Origin: Rhodomicrobium sp.
Lineage (GTDB): Bacteria > Pseudomonadota > Alphaproteobacteria > Rhizobiales > HXMU1428-3
Direction of reading: 5' to 3'
Length of the DNA: 64,000 nt
Assembly: GCA_021604665.1 (NCBI GenBank)
Contig: BQJK01000003.1
Span: forward strand, 248,001 to 312,000
This document shows positions 8,279-15,752 of this stretch, piece by piece. Both the position numbers and the translations under genes were made by a program. A model generated the notes under the pieces. That model did not search any database and was not told the origin of the DNA. It saw nothing but the letters and a program-made list of their open reading frames with translations. Each line of letters starts with the position of its first letter. Within the stretch, counting starts at the first letter, position 1.

Positions 8279-9028
8279 TTAGAAGGGCAGCAATACATCT
8301 AGCACCTGAGTGCCATAACGTGGTGCCTGGACGTTTGAGATATGCCCTCTACCGCCATAGGATACTCTGGCTTCAGCGATTTTAGATATATCAATGGTGT
8401 TGAGAGAGCTGATATCTTCAGGCCGGATGACACCGGCAACGATGATTTCTCTTATCTCCGTATTGACGCGAATTTCCTGGCGACCTTCGATTACGAGATT
8501 GCCATTGGGCAATTCCTGCATGACGACAGCGGCCATTTTGGTGGTCAACTTTTCTTCGCGGTCAACAGTGCCTGAGCCTTTATCTGTTGAGGTGGAGTTC
8601 AGATCCACCAGCTGCGAGAAGTCAGCCCCGGTTGGTAGTATCTTTTTTAACAAAGCTGTGTAACCTGCGAGCGCATCGACACCAAGTGAGGTGGCGCCGG
8701 AGCGGTCTCTGGTGCTGGCATTATCTATCTCAGCTTTGTCAGTGATCTCAATCATCACAGTTATGATGTCTCCGACGCGGCGGGCGCGCTGATCTTTGAA
8801 GAAAGATCGAGAGCCATTGCGCCACAAGGAGTTTGGATTATAGCTAACTTCTTCAGGTTCGGGCATGGGCATGGTAACCGGGCGATAGCCGGGCTTTTCA
8901 ATCGGGCTTTCAATCGCCGTGAGTTTTGGGGTTTCCCCAATCTCGGTTAGCTTGTCTATATGCGAACAACCGGCACTGAGGAATGTGAGCCCCAGAATGG
9001 CGATGGCTTTTACAAGTTTAGAAGGCAT
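8279..9028 (-). CDS. flgH: Flagellar L-ring protein FlgH
   Basis: A 249-residue lipoprotein with lipobox LSAG-C21. The conserved body includes SLWRNGSRSFFKDQRARRVGD, IEI-type beta strands and a C-terminal VRPEDIS...YGGRG region, as in FlgH. It forms the outer-membrane L-ring around the flagellar rod. It is the last gene of the leftward flgF-flgG-flgA-flgH operon, 61 bp after flgA, and is followed by a terminator. Confidence 0.95.
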   Translation of the reverse strand: MPSKLVKAIAILGLTFLSAGCSHIDKLTEIGETPKLTAIESPIEKPGYRPVTMPMPEPEEVSYNPNSLWRNGSRSFFKDQRARRVGDIITVMIEITDKAEIDNASTRDRSGATSLGVDALAGYTALLKKILPTGADFSQLVDLNSTSTDKGSGTVDREEKLTTKMAAVVMQELPNGNLVIEGRQEIRVNTEIREIIVAGVIRPEDISSLNTIDISKIAEARVSYGGRGHISNVQAPRYGTQVLDVLLPF

Positions 9029-9089
9029 TTGCTATCTCTTTGGTTTGATACGCTAAAAGGTTTTATTGTTCACTTGCGCTTGTAGTGGC

Positions 9090-10112
9090 TTAGTTTAGTT
9101 GCGCAGTTTTGCGGTAACGGTCACTTAAGCCGGTGTCGTTAATTGCGATGACGCCAGCAGATTTTATGATGCCAACCACCACCCGTTTTGATTGAATATT
9201 AAGTACAGAAACGGTCTCTCCCAGCTCGCCATCAGCCATGGCTTTGCCCCTGGTTTTCAAGGTTAAGCCCTCTTTTTCGAATAGCAGGGTGACCAGTTGA
9301 TTTTTCTTCACCAGTTTGGGCGTGATGAGATCACCTCTTTTTATGAAACTGCCAGCTTTCATTGATCTGGCGGCTGTCATGCCGACAATCTCGCTGTTCT
9401 CAGCAATTGCGGTTTTGGCGATGCGTGAGGGGGGGAAGGATTTTAGCTGGATATCAGCTGAAGTGATTTGCTCGCCGCGCTTCACATTCCGTTTCATGAT
9501 GGGGCGTGTTTCGCGCCGGGAGGCGCGGCCAATTAAGGTTTTGTTATAAGCGGCATTGATTGCATCCTGAGGGGCGATCATTGCTGTGAAGCGCCGTGAT
9601 GCACGATCGTACTGAAAATTTGTGAGCTCAAACTTTCCCTGATAGGAAAGCGGTAGTTTTATATCATTCAGTGGCTCTGAGAATGAGAGCTGTAGACTAG
9701 TGCGCGGTGATAGCTTCATCTGTTTTTTCAGCTCAGCTTTTATCAACTGTTCAATGCTGCCTGCGGAGACGGTGCGGGCAGGCCGTGAAACTGTGACAGC
9801 TTTGAGATTTAGCGGTGTATCGAAGGTGAAGCCGAAGCGGGTTGCTATGTCTATTAATTTTTCAAGGCGAATGGTGCCCTCTTTTCCAAGGGCTGGGCTT
9901 TTGAAAATTGGCGTTGAGCGGTTATGGCCAACATTTTTAAAAAGATCACCTAAAGTAACTGTGCCTTTATCTACTGTGACTTTTGCATTCAGCGTATAGA
10001 TCTCTGCTGCCTTAAGGGGCGGGGAGGTGAAGCAAGAAGCTAATAATAGAGACATAAACAGCAATGTGGCTGCTGCGGTGGTAGTCGTATCTGTCTTTCT
10101 ATTCCTGATCAT
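9090..10112 (-). CDS. flgA: Flagellar basal body P-ring formation chaperone FlgA
   Basis: A 340-residue periplasmic protein. The hydrophobic N-terminus (about 11-34) contains both LLLASC and a type-I-like site KAAE. The C-terminal half is an SAF-like domain (about 200-330) with KRGEQITSADI, MKAGSFIKRGDL and VSVLNIQSKRVVVG, the part typical of FlgA. It assists P-ring (FlgI) assembly. flgI itself is not in this window. GGAAAGG precedes the start. Confidence 0.92.
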   Translation of the reverse strand: MIRNRKTDTTTTAAATLLFMSLLLASCFTSPPLKAAEIYTLNAKVTVDKGTVTLGDLFKNVGHNRSTPIFKSPALGKEGTIRLEKLIDIATRFGFTFDTPLNLKAVTVSRPARTVSAGSIEQLIKAELKKQMKLSPRTSLQLSFSEPLNDIKLPLSYQGKFELTNFQYDRASRRFTAMIAPQDAINAAYNKTLIGRASRRETRPIMKRNVKRGEQITSADIQLKSFPPSRIAKTAIAENSEIVGMTAARSMKAGSFIKRGDLITPKLVKKNQLVTLLFEKEGLTLKTRGKAMADGELGETVSVLNIQSKRVVVGIIKSAGVIAINDTGLSDRYRKTAQLN

Positions 10113-10164
10113 GGTGATGACCTTTCCGACCTAATATGGCCGTTTAACTTTTGTGACAATTACG

Positions 10165-10182
10165 GGGTGGTATGGTCCACCC
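10165..10182 (-). other. Hairpin in the flgG-flgA spacer
   Basis: GGGTGG (10165-10170) and CCACCC (10177-10182) with a 6-nt loop lie in the 95-bp spacer. There is no T-run; it could stabilise or partly attenuate the operon mRNA. Confidence 0.35.
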
Positions 10183-10207
10183 TCATGCGGCTGTGCCGTG
10201 TTTAACG

Positions 10208-10996
10208 CTACCTAACGATGTTACTTGTGGTTGACATCATCTCATCTGATGCGCTGATAACTTTGGCATTCATTTCATAAGCCCGCTGGGCTGCGATGAG
10301 GTCTGAGAGTTCTGAAACGGCGTTGACATTCGAGTTTTCCAGAAACTGCTGAGAGATGGAGCCGAAGCCTTCTTCAGCTGCGACACCGTCAATGGCGTTA
10401 CCGCTTGCCGGTGATTCCAGATAGAGGTTATCACCGATGGATTGCAGGCCAGCTTTGTTGACAAAGCGGGAGAGCTGAACCTGGCCTAGTTCCTGCGGGG
10501 TTGTGCTATTGCCTGTCAGGACCTGGACGGTGCCCTCGCGGTTAATGGTGATTGAGCGGGCATCATTTGGCACGGTGATATTTGGCTGTACGCGGAAACC
10601 ATCTAGGGTCACGAGGTTGCCGTCAGCATCCAGTTCAAAAGAGCCATCCCTTGTATAGGCTGTTTGGCCACTTGGCAGTTCAACAGAGAAGAAGCCTTCT
10701 CCTCTGATGGCGAGGTCAAGCTCTTTGCCGGTTTGTTGCAGGTTGCCCTGGCTCATGACCCTGGCAGTGGCGCCGGTTTTTACACCGTAACCGACCTGAA
10801 CACCGGTTGGAATGATGTTGCCATTGGCGGAGGAGTTGGCACCAACGCGGCGGATATCTTGATAAAGGAGATCCTGAAATTCAGCGCGGACCTGTTTAAA
10901 GCCAGTGGTGCGCATGTTGGCGATGTTATTCGAGATGACCTCGACATTGAGTTCCTGGGCCTGCATGCCGGTGGCGGCGATTCTTAAAGATTTCAT
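10208..10996 (-). CDS. flgG: Flagellar distal rod protein FlgG
   Basis: A 262-residue rod protein. The N-terminal helix MKSLRIAATGMQAQELNVE continues into the axial motif SNNIANMRTTGFK (about 27-39). The C-terminus has SNVNAVSELSDLIAAQRAYEMNAKVI, the classical distal-rod signature. It forms the distal rod passing through the P- and L-rings. It lies between flgF (78 bp upstream) and flgA. Confidence 0.96.
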   Translation of the reverse strand: MKSLRIAATGMQAQELNVEVISNNIANMRTTGFKQVRAEFQDLLYQDIRRVGANSSANGNIIPTGVQVGYGVKTGATARVMSQGNLQQTGKELDLAIRGEGFFSVELPSGQTAYTRDGSFELDADGNLVTLDGFRVQPNITVPNDARSITINREGTVQVLTGNSTTPQELGQVQLSRFVNKAGLQSIGDNLYLESPASGNAIDGVAAEEGFGSISQQFLENSNVNAVSELSDLIAAQRAYEMNAKVISASDEMMSTTSNIVR

Positions 10997-11074
10997 TTTA
11001 AACCTCTGTAGTTAGTCTGGCTGACGGCGGTTGGCTGCACATTATCTGCGGCGCTCATATATGGCTGTGCCGAT

Positions 11075-11815
11075 TTAACCTGGCATTTGCGCCAGCTTGT
11101 TTATCGCGTCTGATTTTAATTCTTCAGTTCGTTTCATCATGCTTGCCTGGTTGGTGTAGGCGCGGACTGTTTCGATCATGCGGGTTAGCTCGAGCACTGG
11201 CTTGACGTTTGATTGCTCGACCATATGCTGCATGAGGTTGGGGGCTTCTACTGGCCGGGATGGCTGCTCAGTTGAAAAAAGGTTGAAACCTTCTTTCTTT
11301 AATTGCTGCTCATTATCAAAAGTAATAACGCGCAATTTTCCCTTGATGCCCTCATTGGTGGAGATAGTGCCGTCTCTGGCGATGGTGATTTTTGTTTCGC
11401 GGCTATCAAAAACGATCTCACCGGCTTCTCCCAAAACTGGCAGGCCTTGATTATCAACCAAAGCGCCGTTGTTATTGATTTTGAATTCACCGTTGCGGGA
11501 GTAGCGCTCCCCATCCGGGCCGCCGATAACAAACCAGCCTTCACCGGATATGGCGACATCCAGCTCATTACCGCTGTGGCGAATGGGGCCGGGACTCATA
11601 TTTTTGAGTACAGCACGATCATGTACATAAGAGAGCTGTTTGCCGCGGCCGTCCATCTCTGTCATTTCCGCCACTTTCATGCGGAACTCTTCAAGATGGA
11701 CATTATCGCGCTTGAAGCCCGCGGTGTTCACATTGGCCAGGTTATTGGCAATCACGTTCATTTGAGTCTGTAAGGCAATTTGCCTTGAGAGACCTATGCG
11801 AAGGGCATTTTCCAT
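11075..11815 (-). CDS. flgF: Flagellar proximal rod protein FlgF
   Basis: 246 residues from the start at 11815 (MENALRIGLSRQ), which has AAGGAA just upstream. A longer frame to 11863 adds 16 residues not typical of the family. The rod motif ANNLANVNTAGFKRD is near the N-terminus, and NVKPVLELTRMIETVRAYTNQASMM-like helix is at the C-terminus. First gene of the leftward flagellar operon, with a sigma-54 promoter about 80 bp upstream. Confidence 0.93.
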   Translation of the reverse strand: MENALRIGLSRQIALQTQMNVIANNLANVNTAGFKRDNVHLEEFRMKVAEMTEMDGRGKQLSYVHDRAVLKNMSPGPIRHSGNELDVAISGEGWFVIGGPDGERYSRNGEFKINNNGALVDNQGLPVLGEAGEIVFDSRETKITIARDGTISTNEGIKGKLRVITFDNEQQLKKEGFNLFSTEQPSRPVEAPNLMQHMVEQSNVKPVLELTRMIETVRAYTNQASMMKRTEELKSDAINKLAQMPG

Positions 11816-11895
11816 CGCTGATTCCTTTTGTGACTTCGTTTTATTGTGTTCACTGCTCGGCAATTTTTGCAGAGCGCGATATTTTCTATGGTTAA

Positions 11896-11911
11896 TGCAG
11901 GTGCTGTGCCA
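11896..11911 (-). promoter_or_regulatory. Sigma-54 (-24/-12) promoter for flgF operon
   Basis: The minus strand reads TGGCACAGCACCTGCA: the -24 element TGGCAC, exact GG-N10-GC spacing, and -12 element CTGCA instead of TTGCA. It points at flgF, and the expected start gives a ~70-nt leader. Sigma-54 control of rod/ring genes is well known in alphaproteobacteria such as Caulobacter. Confidence 0.8.
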
Positions 11912-11932
11912 AATAAAAACTGTAATAAAAAC

Positions 11933-11948
11933 AAATACTTAAGTATTT
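11933..11948. promoter_or_regulatory. Perfect 16-bp palindrome in the flgF/fliL divergent region
   Basis: AAATACTTAAGTATTT is a perfect dyad centred ~30 bp upstream of the -24 element. The same spacer holds a G-run tract at 11961-11980 (two runs of six G). It may be an operator or activator site; no known consensus is claimed. Confidence 0.4.
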
Positions 11949-12111
11949 TTCGCTGTTTTTGAGGGGGGAGGGGGGAAAAAGTGACTGGGCAGAAATTTCC
12001 CTATTTACGTATTTTGCAACCTTTCATTAACCCTAATAAGGCTAGGTAAGTGATGGGAAGCTGCGTTTGAGCGGCTGTTTTTTCTATTTGTTTTAAGGGG
12101 TTGTTGGGCTC

Positions 12112-12630
12112 ATGGCTGAAGAGGATGAGGACGCCACCGGAGAAAATGAGGCTGAGGCTGCAGATGCTGAAGCGTCTGGTGGTGGCTTTAAGAAGAAGCT
12201 ACTGATCATCGCGCCTATCGTTTTGCTCGTTATTGGTGGTGGTTGGTTTGGTCTCTCCTGGCTTGGGGTGTTTGATTCTACCGCTGATGTGGCCATGAAC
12301 GAAGATGGGGCCCCTCCTATTAAGCCGGCATTTTACCATGAGCTGCCTGAAATGGTGGTGAACCTGAATAGCCGGGAAGCGCGCACGCAGTATTTAAAGA
12401 TGAAAATTACCCTTGAGGTTTCCGATAGTGCGGTGGCTTCGGCTATTCAACCTAACCTGCCGCGTGTGCTGGACTTATTTCAAGTCTATTTGAGAGAATT
12501 ACGGGCGCAGGACCTTGAGGGGTCGCAGGGGATATACAGGCTCAAGGAAGAGCTTTTAAAGCGTATTAATCTTGCTGTTTATCCGAGCCGGGTTAACCGG
12601 ATTTTGTTTAAAGAAATTATTGTTCAATAA
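12112..12630 (+). CDS. fliL: Flagellar basal body-associated protein FliL
   Basis: A 172-residue single-pass inner-membrane protein. It has an acidic N-terminal tail (1-24), lysines and a membrane helix (about 25-47), then the FliL periplasmic domain with FYHELPEMVVNLNS and a C-terminal LLKRINLAVYPSRVNRILFKEIIVQ-like helix and strand. It supports stator function around the motor. First gene of the rightward fliL-fliM-DUF6468-motE operon; 11 bp separate it from fliM. Confidence 0.93.
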   Translation: MAEEDEDATGENEAEAADAEASGGGFKKKLLIIAPIVLLVIGGGWFGLSWLGVFDSTADVAMNEDGAPPIKPAFYHELPEMVVNLNSREARTQYLKMKITLEVSDSAVASAIQPNLPRVLDLFQVYLRELRAQDLEGSQGIYRLKEELLKRINLAVYPSRVNRILFKEIIVQ

Positions 12631-12641
12631 GGGCTTACAAC

Positions 12642-13799
12642 ATGAGCAATGAAGATCTTGATCAGGATGCTATGGCTGCTGCCTGGGGCGCGGCGTTGGA
12701 TGATACCGACGAGATCGAAGCTGAGTCTTTTGATGGGCTTGATAGCGAAATGGCAGCGCAATGGGCAGCCATGGTTGGTGAGCCTGATGTTGATGGTGCC
12801 AGTGAGAAGGCTGGTAATGAACGTATTCTCAATCAGGATGAGATCGATAGCCTTTTAGGCTTTGACCTTGATGAGCGCTCGCTGAATGACACTAGTGGTC
12901 TTCGGGCCATTATTAATTCAGCGATGGTTTCCTATGAACGGTTGCCAATGCTTGAGGTGGTCTATGACCGGTTGGTGAGATTGCTGACAACCAGCCTTAG
13001 AAATTTCACCTCAGATAATGTTGAGGTTTCGCTCGATAACATCACCAGCATGCGGTTTGGTGATTATTTGAATTCTATTCCGTTGCCGGCAATGCTGGCA
13101 GTTTACCGGGCCGTTCAATGGGACAATCTTGCGCTTATCACGATCGATTCTGGTTTGATCTACGGCATTGTTGATATTCTCCTTGGGGGGCGTAGTTCGC
13201 CGGCTGTTCGGGTTGAAGGGCGGCCTTACACAACCATTGAAACCACACTGGTTTCGCGAATGGTTGAGGTGATTCTGAAGGATAGTGAAACGGCGTTCCA
13301 ACCACTCTCGCCTGTTAAATTTGAGCTTGAGCGGCTGGAGACAAACCCCCGTTTTGCAACCATTGCGCGGCCGGCGAATGCGGCCATTCTGGTGCGCTTG
13401 CGGATTGATATGGAAGACCGGGGCGGCCGGGTTGAAATTCTGCTGCCTTATTCAACCATTGAACCCATACGGCATTTGCTGTTGCAAGGGTTTATGGGTG
13501 AGAAATTTGGCCGAGACCCCATCTGGGAGGGGCATCTGGCCAATGAAATCTGGAACACTGAAGTACCTATTGATGTGGTTCTGGACGAGTTTGAGGTGCC
13601 GCTGGGGCGAATCCTTAATCTCAAAGTTGGGGAAACGTTACCTATGACACGCGGTAAGGATGATGCGGTTGTGCTGAAAAGCAGCGGCATTAATCTTTCT
13701 CGCGGCTTTGTTGGCCAGTCAAATGGCAAGGTGGCGTTAAAGTTGAAAAGCGGTCTTTCAAGGGATGTTGGAAAGGCTGATATTCCTGGGATTGGATAA
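12642..13799 (+). CDS. fliM: Flagellar motor switch protein FliM
   Basis: A 385-residue C-ring protein. The CheY-binding type motif ILNQDEIDSLLGF is at residues 62-74 instead of the extreme N-terminus. It is preceded by a ~60-residue acidic extension with two similar blocks (MAAAWGAALD at 11-20 and MAAQWAAMVG at 37-46). The middle domain follows, and the C-terminal SpoA-like domain ends near residue 365. It sets rotation direction. An alternative shorter start would remove most of the extension, but none has a good ribosome-binding site. Confidence 0.95.
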   Translation: MSNEDLDQDAMAAAWGAALDDTDEIEAESFDGLDSEMAAQWAAMVGEPDVDGASEKAGNERILNQDEIDSLLGFDLDERSLNDTSGLRAIINSAMVSYERLPMLEVVYDRLVRLLTTSLRNFTSDNVEVSLDNITSMRFGDYLNSIPLPAMLAVYRAVQWDNLALITIDSGLIYGIVDILLGGRSSPAVRVEGRPYTTIETTLVSRMVEVILKDSETAFQPLSPVKFELERLETNPRFATIARPANAAILVRLRIDMEDRGGRVEILLPYSTIEPIRHLLLQGFMGEKFGRDPIWEGHLANEIWNTEVPIDVVLDEFEVPLGRILNLKVGETLPMTRGKDDAVVLKSSGINLSRGFVGQSNGKVALKLKSGLSRDVGKADIPGIG

Positions 13800-13809
13800 G
13801 GAATAAATC

Positions 13810-14616
13810 ATGATTGGGTCAGGGCTAAGTGTGGTTATTGAGCTGATTGTCTCGCTCTTATTGGTGGTGACAATTGGGTATTGTTATGTCGTTAACAGAA
13901 AACTGACGGCGCTGCGGACGGATCAGTCCGGGTTGCGGCAGGTCATTGTTGAGTTGAACCGATCTTCGGAGCGGGCTGAGCAGGCGATTGGCCAAATGCG
14001 GCGGACGGCGCAAGCGGTCGATGGTGATATTGCCAGCCAGTGCGAAGCGGCGCGGCAATCTCGAGATGAGCTGGTTGACGCCATGGAGCGCAGCCGGAAT
14101 GCGCGGGCAGTGCTTGAGAAATTTGGTGATGTAGATCTTTCTTCATTGAAGGGCTTACAGATGCCGGCACAGGGTAACACCATTAGCAATAAGCAGATGG
14201 CTGTTGCCAAGGAATTAAAACGGCAGCGGCTTGGCTTTGGCCGGGAGCAGATGAAACCGCAAAATATTAAAGAGCCTCAACATAGGCCTGATGCGGTGAA
14301 TGGGCAAAACCCTCATCACAGCGCGGAACAGCGGCAAGCCTTTGACCAGGCGGGGTATCATGAGCAACCACCTGTTGAGAAACGGCAAGCGAGCTTTTCA
14401 CAACATGATTTGGCTAAAGCGATGCAGCGCTTGCAAACTGAGCGTAGCTCCGCTGGCTTGAACAGGCGCGGTGATGAGCAGAGCCAAGCTGTTGCTGATA
14501 GCCGGCGGCAGACCCCGCGCGGTGAGGATAGCTGGGCTGTTGAACCTGGTGCTTTGATGCGCGCCCCAAAAACAATGGCTCAACAAGCCATGCCGCAATA
14601 CCGTGAGAGTGCATAA
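13810..14616 (+). CDS. DUF6468 protein of alphaproteobacterial flagellar operons
   Basis: A 268-residue protein with one N-terminal membrane helix (about 8-28), then a coiled coil (about 33-105) with repeated LRTDQSGLRQVIVELNRS-type heptads, and a Gln/Arg/His-rich low-complexity tail. This matches DUF6468, which is regularly found between fliM and motE in alphaproteobacteria. Function unknown; membrane topology and location point to the motor or export gate surroundings. It overlaps motE by one base. Confidence 0.75.
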   Translation: MIGSGLSVVIELIVSLLLVVTIGYCYVVNRKLTALRTDQSGLRQVIVELNRSSERAEQAIGQMRRTAQAVDGDIASQCEAARQSRDELVDAMERSRNARAVLEKFGDVDLSSLKGLQMPAQGNTISNKQMAVAKELKRQRLGFGREQMKPQNIKEPQHRPDAVNGQNPHHSAEQRQAFDQAGYHEQPPVEKRQASFSQHDLAKAMQRLQTERSSAGLNRRGDEQSQAVADSRRQTPRGEDSWAVEPGALMRAPKTMAQQAMPQYRESA

Positions 14617-15446
14617 TGGGTAATTTTCGCCTTTTTCAAATTGTGATGTTAGCTGCCGGATGCCTGCTTTTTTTAAAGGTCTCTGCGCTGCTATTTTCAG
14701 ATTTGACTGTTTTGACCGGAGCCAAAGATCTGAAGGCTCAGGAGGCACAGGTTAAGAAGGCGGCAGTTGGTGAAAAAGACAGTAAAGAGGCGGAAAATGC
14801 AAAGGGCAAAGGCGCAAAAACTGAGGATGGTGTGAATCAGGCTCAAAAAGATGTCGCAGGCCCGTTGCCTGCTGATGAGGCTGCCAAGAAAAAAGCTGCT
14901 GAGGCGCAGAAAAGCTCTCGTGACCCAGAGAATGTACGCCCCTCAAACTATAATGAATATAAGCTCGTACCCTCCGGCTCTGAGCTTGATCTGTTGGAAA
15001 GCCTGGCGGTGCGGCGTAAGCAGCTTAATGACCGGGAAGCGCAGCTTAAATTGCGAGAGAATTTGTTAATAGCGGCGCAGAAACAAATTGATCAGCGGAT
15101 TGATAGGCTGAAGGAACTTGAAGCTAAAATTCAGGTGGACCTTGAGAAGCAGGATACGCTGCGCAAAAACCAATATCAGCGCCTTGTTAAAATGTATTCA
15201 ACCATGAAGCCTAAAGAGGCCGCCAGGATTTTTGATGGTCTGAATATGACCATTCTGGTTGATATTCTTCGGGCGATGAAAGCCACATCCGGTTCTCAGA
15301 TTGTTGCCAAAATGAATGCCGAGAAAGCGCGGGCTGTGACGTTGATGTTGGCGCAAAAAGAGCAGCTGCGTGAAGTGAAACCTCAGGATGTTTTATCTGA
15401 GCTACCTTCTGTTGAGGGTGAGAAACCTGCCAAGGATAACCAGTAA
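14616..15446 (+). CDS. motE: MotE family protein (MgtE N-like domain)
   Basis: A 276-residue protein. Residues 1-30 form a signal or membrane anchor, followed by an Ala/Lys/Glu-rich linker (about 35-110) and a coiled coil (about 125-190). The last ~70 residues contain KMYSTMKPKEAARIFDGL and ILRAMKA, the MgtE intracellular-domain-like module of MotE. In rhizobia MotE is a periplasmic chaperone for the stator-associated protein MotC. The gene is translationally coupled to the DUF6468 gene (TAATG). Confidence 0.85.
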   Translation: MGNFRLFQIVMLAAGCLLFLKVSALLFSDLTVLTGAKDLKAQEAQVKKAAVGEKDSKEAENAKGKGAKTEDGVNQAQKDVAGPLPADEAAKKKAAEAQKSSRDPENVRPSNYNEYKLVPSGSELDLLESLAVRRKQLNDREAQLKLRENLLIAAQKQIDQRIDRLKELEAKIQVDLEKQDTLRKNQYQRLVKMYSTMKPKEAARIFDGLNMTILVDILRAMKATSGSQIVAKMNAEKARAVTLMLAQKEQLREVKPQDVLSELPSVEGEKPAKDNQ

Positions 15447-15752
15447 TTCTCAGCAGTGTAGGGCTCTGATTTTTGAAATGAATAGGCTTAATAAAGCCTG
15501 AATAATTTCAATGAGTTTGTAACTTTAATTTTAAACCGGATTTAATAAAGAGTTGGCATTATCTGAGGGTTGACCGCTCTGTGGTCGATGACTGGCTGAA
15601 TGCCAGAAATTTCCCTTTTAAGTTGGTGCCGTTTCTTGTCGCCAGCTTGTTATGCAAGGAGTGCGTTAAGGGGTATGTGGTTAGAACAACAATTGCTGGT
15701 TGTGGTGCGGACTTTAAAAGAGGCAGTGAGCCTGTTTTGGAGCCGGTGCCTT

